A DNA stretch of 64,000 nt from Dillenia suffruticosa (taxonomy: Eukaryota > Streptophyta > Magnoliopsida > Dilleniales > Dilleniaceae): positions 361,001 to 425,000 of the forward strand of contig JAVTVX010000012.1 in the NCBI GenBank assembly GCA_033439265.1, written 5' to 3'. The notes under the pieces were generated by a model. That model was not told the DNA's origin, did no database searches, and saw nothing but the letters and a program-made list of their open reading frames with translations. Within the stretch, counting starts at the first letter, position 1. Each line of letters opens with the position of its first letter. Made by a program: the position numbers and the translations under genes. Positions 13,624 to 23,888 of the stretch are shown here, one piece after another.

Positions 13624-13798
13624 TATATTATTTAACGATAGTATGAAACATATATTACAGACAGGACAGTTAATCTTGATCAATTATTAATATTACTCAA
13701 TGGCAACAATAGGTTTCCCCTTGTTGGCTTCCTCCGCCATTAGTAAAGAGAAAAGAAAATGGCAAAAATTTCCACAGAGAGAAAGAAAGAGGGAGGGG

Positions 13799-13829
<31 letters not shown>

Positions 13830-14549
13830 TGGGTGGGGCTGGAAATGGCCGGTTCAAAATCCTAAGGTGCCCACTTATTATATACACTAATGAAGCATTA
13901 CCTTTTGTGAATGTTGGGCAATGTTGTGTTTCGTTGCTCCTTGGGATAAAATTTCTTCCATCTGGTTAGTCCAAAGAGACTTGTCTATAAACAATTTTCT
14001 CCCTGTCTTTTAATTGAAATATCAAGAACAAGAAGCTAACATAAAATACACTTCTCAAATCCAATTTAGATTTAAAAGACTCTGGAATTAATGAAAAGAG
14101 AAGAAAACAATGTCTCATTTTCAGTAGGGTCCGGAATAGGCCCAACAAACAAGAGTGCGACTCAAAGTAATTTTCTAGTAAAAAGTTTTAAGTTACCGAC
14201 ATTTTGTATTATATTAAATAAATAAATGAAAAAAAAAGATATCATAAATTTGACTTTTATGGTAGTAATAATTTAAACCGATTGGTTTGAACCATTTATA
14301 TATACATATATGTAAAGAAAAATTTTATTTTCTTTGTCATTAAGCAAAATCTTCTTTAATCCAACCAATAACAATACAATACGGATATTAAGTATCTATA
14401 GCCACGAAACTTTCGTTTTCCTCGCAAAAGCGGCTGGACTGACGGCATCATCTAGAGCCAATCAAAACAGGAACGTGGGATTTGAATCTTCCACGACTTG
14501 TCTCGGTTGAATCAGGACCCTCAGATATGGTTGGACCACAATATATTAT
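12751..14549. other. AT-rich intergenic region with microsatellites
   Basis: It includes an (AT)n run at about 13588-13619 and a (GA)n run at about 13799-13825. Overlapping ORFs near 13.7-13.9 kb translate the GA repeat and are not supported. On the minus strand a CT-rich tract is followed by ATG in good context and the 15-codon frame MAEEANKGKPIVAIE, ending at TAA; this may be a first-exon relic. The last 150 bases are plausible promoter for the RTFL gene. Confidence 0.55.
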
Positions 14550-14798
14550 GATCACAGCGTATTACAAACTTTGCCAAAAAAGCGTATTTCTCTACTATGG
14601 GAACAAAAATAATATCTGCACTCTACTCCACTCCACATTCATTCATACATAATACGAATCAGAGAGAGAAAGAGAGAGATCACAGTGTATCAAAATTTTT
14701 GCCAAAAAAGCATATTTCGTTTATTATGGGAACAAAAGCAATATCTGCACTCCACTCCACATTCATTCATATATAATACGAATCTGAGAGAGAGAGAG
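14550..14798 (+). repeat. Two-copy tandem duplication just upstream of the RTFL gene
   Basis: Copy 1 (about 14550-14678) and copy 2 (about 14679-14798) share GATCACAG.GTAT, TTTGCCAAAAAAGC, ATATTTC-type and TATGGGAACAAAA blocks. They also share ATATCTGCACTC, CACTCCACATTCATTCATA, TAATACGAATC and a terminal GA-rich tract. The copies differ by several substitutions and small indels. The duplicated unit ends about 27 bases before the RTFL start codon, so it may duplicate promoter or 5' UTR sequence. Confidence 0.85.
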
Positions 14799-14825
14799 GG
14801 TTTTGTTTAATGTTAATCGGGTTTC

Positions 14826-15008
14826 ATGGGTCACTGCGTTTCGATTTCGAGAGAGAGGGAAGATTGGAATAAGAATAATAAAAAAGGGACAACATCGGAG
14901 AGGCGAAAAGGGTGTCTGGCCATGGCAAGAGAACAACGTTCGAGATTCTACATTCTCAGGAGATGCATGGTCATGCTGCTTTGTTGGCACAAGTATGGCA
15001 AATATTAA
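14826..15008 (+). CDS. RTFL/DVL (ROTUNDIFOLIA-like / DEVIL) small signalling peptide
   Basis: A 60-aa single-exon ORF ends in the segment [20 protein letters not shown] followed by WHKYGKY. This is the conserved RTFL/DVL domain (consensus KEQR.RLYIxRRCVxMLLCWH) at its usual C-terminal position. The N-terminal half is basic and poorly conserved, as in the family. The peptides are plasma-membrane associated and restrict polar cell proliferation in leaves and other organs when overexpressed; function here is inferred. The ATG at 14826 gives a normal family length. An overlapping frame at 14803-15228 has no homology. Genes of this size are often missed by annotation. Confidence 0.88.
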   Translation: MGHCVSISREREDWNKNNKKGTTSERRKGCLAMAREQRSRFYILRRCMVMLLCWHKYGKY

Positions 15009-16989
15009 TCTCATTCTCTCTCTTTCTTTTATATTATTATCATGTTTTAAAATTTTCGAGAATTCATTTGTAAGTATATTGGGTTATTTTTATTTCGAAT
15101 TTGATTATTATGGGGACAGATTTGCAATTATATTGACAGAAGGTTTGTCTTCTCTTCTCTTCTCGTGTTGTGTTGTTATTTTGCCTGCAGTTTGGCAATG
15201 GAAACTTGAATCCTTCGCTATCAACTAGGGTTAATCCTCCCTTTAGCACCGGAGCAAGAGGTTGGTGATGGCACTTTTGTGTTATTATCACCATTCAGTT
15301 AACATCAGAAGAACTGAATAATCCAGTAACAAGCCACAATATTTTCTTTTTTTTAGGGTACCCTAGTTACATTGGATTTAGGGGATTGAGGAGGTGTGGG
15401 TGGATGGGCGGGAACCAATGGGGGATTCACCCTTATTGTGTTTGGGTTCATAGTTAGCTACCTCTCGACTCCAATTCTTCTCACACACTTTGGTTCTACA
15501 ATTTTATCTTCAGATTGACCTAATCAAGCATCAGCTTACCAGCCGTCCCTAATTGATTCACTGTTTATGTTACATATATGTCTGGCCATATTAGAATCTT
15601 CCCTTATTGTTCAAGTCAGCCTTGAAAAATAGTATTTTACAATTGTTAATCTTGGGATACCCAACTTAAATTGTTAGATAGAGCTAGAATCAAGGTTTAA
15701 GAAAGATTGTCCAAAGCGAAGTGACAACAAAAGGCGGACACCAAACTCTAAAGCTAATGTGTACAAAGAGAAAAGGTCTTTTTCCTTCGGTAGATCCTTT
15801 TAATCTCTCTATCCCCCTCTCACTTGTGAGGCCACTGTGCCAAGTGGAGATGAAGATGATTCTGTGACAGTGAACTGGTGATTTTGACAATGGACACAAA
15901 ATCTTTATGAGAAATAAAAAAGATTTAAAGAGTAAAAAAAGTGATGACAGTGGTTTATAATTTTTAGGGTGGGGATGAGAGTCCTTTCAATAGGATCCGG
16001 ATTTCACCGGTGGAATTTCGGCACTTAGTGTGTCGATGATGAAGTTTTACTCTCTCAGCCAACGCAAAAACTCAATAGATTTTTGGTTCTTCTTTGTGGG
16101 GTTTATATATGAAGGAAGATTCATTCATTGGACGATGGCTAATTTCATTTTAGGATTTTTGTCTTATATCACTGAGTAGGTTTATGATTTTGATTTGTTC
16201 TTAGTTTGAACCTACATTTTGTCTGCGTTTGCCTATCCAAGGGTTTGCCCTGCTTATAAACCCAAACAAATTTTAAGAAAATTTAAACATATATGTTTAG
16301 TAACATGTTATTAGGGGTTCACTTTTTCCCCTACTCATTCGGTCAAAATTCTAGTTTCTCATAATGCCAAGTTTTCATCAGACAAAAATGTTGGCAATTT
16401 CTTGCACCATCATCACAGATGTCTAAATTTGAAATTCAATTGTTAAAAGCAATTTAACTCTTGTACTTTATAAAAACATTCACTAGTGAAACAGAAAGAT
16501 TTGTCTTTATAGATCAAGAAAAATAACATTGTTCAAGGGAAAATAAATTTTTTTAAGCCTCATAATTTTCCCAGCTTCATGTATTCAGACCTAATAGTTC
16601 GAAACGGTCTGGTTGTGCTGTCACAGATTTTCTATCATTTCAAGGACAAGGACTGAGGATTACCACATTACGCCAAACAATTATCAGACAACATCATATG
16701 TTCTCTTCGAAGGAACACCCCAAGCGCGTAGCACTACCCCGTGAGCACAACGCGTACAACTTTCTTTCTCTCTCTCTACTTACCTTATTCCCTCTCAGGA
16801 TTCTACAATGAAATGATGCACTATGGACAACAAAGAATGTTAGTGTATCCTCTCTAATTCCAACCAAGACAATGTGTAGATTAATCCAATGCTGTCCTCT
16901 AAAATAACTCCCAACATTCTCCTAAACCTCATTTCAAACAACTTACACTAGCCAAACACTTCTCCTCTATTTTTTTCTTTGTGAATAAG
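15009..16989. other. RTFL 3' flank and ammonium transporter promoter region
   Basis: No gene is recognised in this stretch of about 2 kb. The proximal part is probably RTFL 3' UTR. The last few hundred bases should hold the promoter and 5' UTR of the ammonium transporter, with TC-rich tracts near 16765-16800. Confidence 0.5.
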
Positions 16990-19126
16990 ATGATTCATCG
17001 ATTTGCGCAACAACTGATCGAATACAATATCTCGGTTCTCGCACTACCACCGGGGCTCAAACCCGACACTTATGGAGCATCCCCACCATGGCTAAACAAG
17101 GCAGACAATGCATGGGAATTGGTTGCAGCAGCATTGGTAGGTTTACAAAGTGTACCAGGATTGATCATACTATATGGTGGCATGGTTAAGAAAAAATGGG
17201 CAGTTAATTCAGCTTTCATGGCACTATATGCATTTGCTGTAGTACTGCTTTGTTGGGTCATGTGGGGCCATCACATGTCATTCGGGTCTAGGATGTCACC
17301 ACTGTTGGGCAAGCCTGAGCCAGCTCTGGAGGAGGCATATTTAGTGGAACAATTCAAGGTAGAGTATTATTTGCCCAACGCGGATTATGTGTTTTACCAG
17401 TTTGCATTTGCAGCTATAACTGTGATATTGTTGGCTGGGTCGGTGCTTGGGAGGATGAATTTCTACGCTTGGATGTTGTTTGTGCCACTTTGGGTCACTT
17501 TTTCTTACACGATTGGGGCTTTTACCATTTGGGGTGATGGGTTCCTTGAAAGAAAAAGGATTATCGACTTCTCTGGTGGATATGTAATTCATCTTTCTTC
17601 TGGGGTTGCTGGTTTCACTGCTGCTTATTGGGTTTGTACTTCACATGCTTTCCAATCTCTGATTACTTGAAAGTGTGGTTTTATGCGTTTTTGGTTTTAG
17701 GTCTAGATTAAAAATTAGAATGCGTTTTGAGGAATCGGCTTTAATGATTCCTTGTAGAAACATAATTGCATCTATGTGGGGTCTCACCTACTTCCTTGGA
17801 AATGTCGGATTTGGAGAAAAAAGGAAGATGCATTGGTACTGTCAATAAAAATGACAAACAAAAACAATGTAAAATTATTAGGTAGACCTGGTCGAAGCTT
17901 CGAAAATACTGCCTTTACTTATAGTTTTATAAAGAGATTGATTAAAATGATGGGATGTATAGGTGGGACCAAGACATTCTCATGATAGGCAACATTTTCC
18001 ACCAAACAACATAATACACATGCTTGGAGGGGCAGGGTTTCTGTGGCTAGGGTGGACAGGATTCAACGGAGGATCACCATTGGCAGCTGGAGTCATCACA
18101 TCCCTTGCCATTCTCAACACGCATCTTTGTACTGCCACAAGCCTCATCATTTGGCTCTCACTTGACATGGTTATCTACAAGAAGAGCTCCGTCATTGGTG
18201 CCGTTCAAGGCATGATTACCGGTCTTGTTTGCATCACTCCCGGTGCAGGTATTCCCAATATTGACGATTATGTGATGTGACTAAACCTTGCAATTCTTGG
18301 TTAAATAAATTGTCACGATTCTCGATGCATAAAATATTCTCCGTTTTGGCACCACAACTTCACAGTTTTATCTCACGGAAGACAGCTTCATGTTGGTGGG
18401 AATGAGAGATTAGTGATGTGGGATTCCCTCCATTCTTCTTTACAAACGAAATAGAATTGAAATGTTTCGATTTACAACCAATATAGTATTCAAGCATCTT
18501 GTATTTGAATGGGTTGTTTACCATCATATCTAAGTGTATCGGATATAGTTCTGATACGAACCTGTCATGTCAAAAATCACTAAGTCTAGATGTGGATTAT
18601 TAGGTTCTATTTACATGTCAATGTTGTAGGTATTGTGGAGCCATGGGCAGCAGTACTTATGGGAGTGATGTCTGGCTCTATACCATGGTACACCATGATG
18701 GTTTTGCACAGGAGATCAGCTCTCTTCCAGCAAGTGGATGACACCCTTGGTGCCTTCCACACTCATGCAGTGGCAGGTGCTTTGGGTGGACTTCTCTCCG
18801 GCCTCTTAGCTAAACCTGCCCTCTTGACGAAGTTCTACGGTGATAGCCACAAATATGGACCTGGTTTATTATACAGTATATTCGACGGGAACTCAAAATT
18901 CCATGATGGTCTTCATCAAATGGCCTTCCAAATCTATGGAGCACTCTTCATCGCTGTCTGGAATGCAGTTATCACGACCATGATTTGCCTTTTTATAAGC
19001 AGAATTGTCAATCTTAGGATGAATGAAGAAGATCTCAAGATCGGAGATGATGCTGCTCATGGCGAGGAAGCTTATGCATTGTGGGGTGATGGAGAGAGGA
19101 TGCCAATCCGCTTCGCCTTCGCATGA
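16990..19126 (+). CDS. AMT2/AMT3-type high-affinity ammonium transporter
   Basis: Three exons: 16990-17631, 17963-18248 and 18630-19126, totalling 1425 nt or 474 aa, normal for the family. The start is the first ATG after in-frame GTG 16981. Signature motifs include [51 protein letters not shown] and [15 protein letters not shown]. Later ones are [52 protein letters not shown] and [18 protein letters not shown]. The twin histidines of the pore are present (VIHLSSG and HTHAVAG), as is the Asp before SGG. About 11 membrane spans are expected in the plasma membrane. Divergence from the Arabidopsis AMT2 I remember, in the first periplasmic loop and after ILYGG, suggests the AMT3-like branch. The C-tail lacks the regulatory threonine of AMT1 proteins and carries Ala-Ala there. 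Confidence 0.93.
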
Positions 19127-20219
19127 ATCCCAGAATTCCTTCACTGTGTCTACGCGGATGAGACAACTGCTGCCACAACCTTCAATAAGATTTCATTCGG
19201 TGGACGGTGCAACCAAGTAGTGGTTGCCACAGCCTTCCGTAACTCCATTATCTTTGTAATGTAGTCATTGCTCGACTTTTTCAGCTTATCCAGAAAAAAC
19301 CACAACAGAGGCACAAAAAAGAGCTCGGCATTGAATTTTGCAGGCCCATTGATTACCTGAAATTTAGACTTGAACTAGTTTTGCACGAGTCTTACTAATG
19401 CTGCAGAGACCAAATGGGTCAATAACAAAATAAACTAATTTCTGCATCACAGTCCACATTAAAACTAACTTTCAGACCAAAGCAAAAAAGAAGTGAACTG
19501 CTGTATAATATTCAATTCATTTAACATTTGACACATTTGGTTTCTCTTGCATTATTTAGCTTCATTCACATTTTTCAAAACCAGGCAGGCCAGGCACAAA
19601 TATTTTTGCACCACGCCTAAAGTTTAATTTAACCACCACCTAAAGACCGTACAAGGCTTTTATTCTTGATACTCCCTCCAAACGTGCTAAAATCTACTAA
19701 AATCTCTGCATCATTTGTTCAACCTTCCAAGTTCAATTCTAAAGAATAAATAAATAATTAAAGAGAAGCAAAACCTTTACATCATGAGAAAATTACTTGC
19801 ATATAAATATATCAATATCACATTACACACCAATATAAGGCCGATGAATTGTTTACGTTGATCATTATATATTGTACGTCAGAATATCCGAGGTTGTCTT
19901 TGTGTGGTTCAATGAGAGACCATTTCTCCCGTACCAGATATTACATAGTTATTCTCCATAAAGGTTAAAGCTGTACAGCGGACATTTTTCCGAATTTTTC
20001 ATTTTCTCAGCATACATATTTGTTGTTAGATTCAAGGCTCAAGGCTCTACAATGACCAAGTGACTGTTCCAATCAGACCCTATGTAGGGTGGCCACAAGA
20101 TGAATAACATAAACTGCACGAGATAGTTTGTTTCTTTAATATAAAAATCATTCCAAGAAAATTAAAAACCTAAATCAAACAATTGCCACAGGGCATAATA
20201 TTACCTGATAAAATTATCA
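19127..20219. other. Convergent intergenic region
   Basis: It separates the 3' ends of the ammonium transporter (+) and the nuclease gene (-). It is AT-rich and likely holds both 3' UTRs. No coding or repeat structure was recognised. Confidence 0.6.
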
Positions 20220-22305
20220 TCAAGGCTTATCTTTTGTCTTGCGAAGATCAGTTAGTTTATCTCTCCACATAGCTGCAAGGATCGTAGTAGCTTAGAATGA
20301 AACAAATTGAAAACCAAAAGCATAAACTTCATCTGATATACCTGCATCACTATATCGTTCCTTGTTGACAGCCAATTTCATGTTCCTGACTAGATTAAGT
20401 TCCTCGGCAAGCGTATCAGGACCATCTGCAGCACTGCACAGGGTTATCATTCTCAGAGATACACAATATCAATTAAATCTGTATATGAAATTGCAGAGTT
20501 TGCTATTGCAAGAAAGCCTTTGAGGTCAACTCTGTACCTGTCCAAGGAAACATCATAACAAGACTTTGTCACACGTGCTTTGCCCATTCCATAACCGATT
20601 CTGAGAGCATCGGTGAAGACAATTTGTTTACTTACATATATTGGAACCTTCATATGACAATTTTTTGCAAACATTAGTAGTGACTAGAAACAAACAATAT
20701 TGTTTGCTATAAAAATGAAGGTTTATTTCATCCTTGTAATTGTGCCCCTTTTTGGTAGTTTTAAAAGATGATCTTCTTATACAGGAGTCATCATCCACTG
20801 TAATTGCATTAAGAGATCACAAAAGGACATAGCTATAACTTGTAATTTTTGGAACTTCAATTTATCTTCATAGACTAAAAGAGCAACAAGTCTGCAGGAC
20901 ACAGGGAGCTATATGCATATGGATGATGTGTAACTGTCTCAAACAGCCAGCAGGAGGAATTAACACGCTTATTTCATTGGTAAAAAAGGTAATCTATTTG
21001 AACTGGATTTTACCGTTTAGACCTTTTCTCTGTCTTCAAAGAAGCATCCATGGAAGTTTTTGTGACTTGGAAATTTATGCCAATATGAAATTTTCTCCCC
21101 ACCAATTGTTATTTTCCACTTGAAATGCTCAGTTTCTACATACTTGCCAGTTGGGAAGTTGCAAATTATCTAATAATTACTCTAAAACCAATGACTACAA
21201 CCATAATTTTGTGAAAAGTAAAATCTTCATTTTACTATTGACCTTAGGACGCTGTGCAAAGAAACTACCTTACATCTCGCCGCCACATTGATGGCATCTG
21301 AAGGACGTGCATCCACACTAAAAATATCTGTGTTCCCATGCTGGATATTTCAAGAGATTATATGTCAATAAACGTAAGCTTCATGATGCTAAGGTGCTTC
21401 CTCTAAAGGTTTGTTAAAGAGTGCATCCTTCACTTACCTTACTAAAGTATATTCTGGCAAAGTAAGTACTAGCAACTCTTTGCGTGATCCTAACCATATT
21501 TACCTGAACATAGAAAACGAAACAGAAAAATGAGAACACAAATAAGGACAAAGAAAAAGAGATAAAATAATTCAATTCCATGGTCCAGGATTCTGATTTT
21601 CCTGCATTTTGGTGTCCATCTAATATAACAAGTTTTATTTGGCAGTGGATATCCAAGGCATAGTAGTAGTTATGTTAGAATACAACTTTAACTAAGGACA
21701 AAAACTAGCTTACAAGGACGCAAGATTCTATTACTATTTGATAACAGCAATCAGGCATCAAGTGTGTCAAGGTTAGCCAATAAAGTTGCTGCATACTTTG
21801 TAACCAAGTTTCCCAACCAGATTGCTTATAAACTGGTACTGATTTGGGCAATCCTGCAACAAGCAAAATACAAGGATTGACATGATATTACATAGTCAAT
21901 CAAACTTTTTAACTCCAATAAAGAGATACTAAATTCACCTCAATTTCATCATCATGTAAGGTATCTATGAGTTTTTCAATAGCCAATCCTCCTGCAGACA
22001 GTAGGAGTCACTTGTAATGCATGATTATCTGTTCTGAGACTATAATTTTTCAATACATTTTTCTTTTTGAGGAGGGGGGGTATTGCCAGATTTTTGTGTT
22101 AACATACCAACAATGATTGGTAGCAAGAAATCACCATCAAATGAAATATTGAGGAAGATTGTGGGACTTTGAAAACGTCGAAGGAAGGAAAACCATGTAT
22201 CAGTTCTAAGTTCCCTTGGCTGACTGGAGAAAGGAAAACCACCAGACCGCCATGTCATATCTTCATGAAAGCCTTGTATGTGCAATCGGTAGTGCCTGAC
22301 AGTTT
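20220..22305 (-). CDS. Bifunctional nuclease (BBD family), 5' exon not found
   Basis: Eight minus-strand exons can be read: 22108-22305, 21939-21991, 21797-21853, 21438-21503, 21269-21340, 20538-20647, 20342-20433 and 20220-20272, giving 233 codons. Motifs include FQSPTIFLNISFDGDFLLPI, EKLIDTLHDDEIE, QFISNLVGKLGYKVNMVRIT, STYFARIYFSK, FSVDARPSDAINVAARCKVP and TDALRIGYGMGKA. The C-terminal UVR-like helix pair (LNLVRNMKLAVNKERYSDAA, MWRDKLTDL) is intact. BBD proteins are nuclear or plastid RNase/DNases that act in basal defence and stress responses in rice and Arabidopsis. The first visible exon opens with an acceptor (AG at 22306-22307) in phase 1, so an upstream exon is required. None of the family N-terminus was found up to the next gene. 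The gene may be 5'-truncated or have a diverged first exon. Confidence 0.85.
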
Positions 22306-23888
22306 CTGCAATAGTTATATTAGCAATTTATGCATCAGAAGTTAAAAATGAAAATGCGCATATAACATCACAATAATTCAAATATGTAGCCAAACATAAG
22401 GCGTGCGCTTGCTTCTAATCCTTCTGAATCTAATTACTCACTATCACTTATCTAATAGAAATCTATCTACCTTCTACAACTTCAAAAAGGGGATAAAGGA
22501 AAGGAACGGAGCACTAATTAGACAGTGAAGTTAAAACTAAAATACTCTGGCAATCTCCCGGTCTCATGACGGTTACTCTGACAAACAACCCTCGCACAAA
22601 TCAAGAACATAATCACAAGAGATTTAAATCTCTTTTAATTTCAAAGATAATCTTAAGAAAATCTCTACGATTATTCTTGATAAGGTAAGGAACTTTAATG
22701 ACAACTTCAACTTCCGTTGTTATTCAATGAGTTTTCAATGGGCTGAACATAGTGCATAGAATTTGTGATTTACTGGTGGCCTTTGGTTGATTTAATAGAA
22801 AGCACACCGAAATCCTTTAACCATATCCAATTTTATAAAAAAAATTATATTAGAAGATCTCTCCTTAAAAGTGGACCTGATAATGGATCAGTCCAAATTA
22901 ATTCGAATAAAATTTCAGATATTAAACGTTGATCAAATCAGGAAAAAAATAATAATAAAAAAAAACTAATGGCCTCCGATGAGTTTTCAATGGGCTGAGA
23001 TTTTCATAATTCTAAAAAATTAAATTATATTAGCCGATGATAGGCAGGTTTTAACGCAACGTGTCGCCGTCGAGGGCTTGCTCCCATTTTACTCCGATCG
23101 GCGCCGTCAAATGTTTGCCCAAATTCCAATTCCAACCTTCGCAAGCATACACGCAATACGCACACCCACAATTGCGTGCAACGCGCTTGTCACACTGGCA
23201 CGCCCATACGACGGCGCGCGCCCGCATACGTTCACTGAGACAAGGGCTTGCTCTAGTCTACTCCTTGAAAACAAAGCAAGAGCCGGTTGGTTCCCACACT
23301 ACCATGACCCACTCCTAGAACCTACCAATAGAAAATAGAAATAATATGCAATGCCTTCAAATGTACTCTTTCAAATTCCGATGATATTTCTCTCGCTTTA
23401 ATAACATCTCAAGTTTTATTAAAAAATTATCCCCTCTAAATATTTTTGGAAGGTCTGGTATTATTATTTTTTTTCTTTAAATTAGGGCACAAAGCACTTC
23501 CTATTGTTATTGGGGGTTGGTTGAATTGACTGAATTTTTAGGTGAGCACATGTAAAGTTTCCTGAACACAATCCCACTGACATAGTCATGCAAGTTGATA
23601 GGTTACGATTACAAAAGAATGGTCGAATATTAATGTTACTAATCTCCAGTTTGCATCAAAATTAGCAGTACCACCGCACATCTTGAGTCTGCCCAGAGTC
23701 ACAACCGAGAATGACATCAACCCCACCTTACAACTACCAAGCAGGCAGGGGGGTTGTCTGTGATTCTACGGACTAATGGCCAATAAGAGAGGGTACCAAC
23801 AATCTTTCCCATGAGCAAAAAGAAGTAGCTTCACTCGTTTCAGTATCCTAGTTATGTGCAAACTTGAGGAACTAGGGGCCAGATGATT
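22306..23888. other. Upstream region of the nuclease gene, with a repeat insertion and a GC-rich patch
   Basis: The missing first exon of the nuclease gene should lie here but was not recognised. It contains a SINE-like insertion between 20-bp direct repeats (listed separately). A local GC-rich patch at about 23050-23250 (CG-rich words such as GGCGCGCGCC) stands out from the AT-rich surroundings. Two overlapping 85-86 aa frames on the + strand there have no recognisable homology. The part next to 23889 is probably the 3' UTR of the ankyrin gene. Confidence 0.5.
22727..22998 (+). mobile_element. SINE-like insertion flanked by 20-bp direct repeats
   Basis: The sequence ATGAGTTTTCAATGGGCTGA occurs at 22727-22746 and again at 22979-22998. 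The 232 bp between them contain AATTAATTCGAATAAAATTT.CAGATA, which resembles the 3' segment of other SINEs in this window, and an A-rich stretch at about 22942-22966. About 13 non-A bases lie between the A-rich stretch and the right repeat, so the tail is not textbook. The element sits just upstream of the first visible nuclease exon. Confidence 0.5.

Noticed and set aside
13700-13969. ORFs across the GA microsatellite
   Set aside because: Protein composition is simply the repeat (Arg-Glu or Ser-Leu), with no family match.
23061-23338. Two overlapping 85-86 aa + strand ORFs in the GC-rich patch
   Set aside because: No recognisable motif. Two equally long frames in one GC-rich stretch indicate lack of stops rather than coding.
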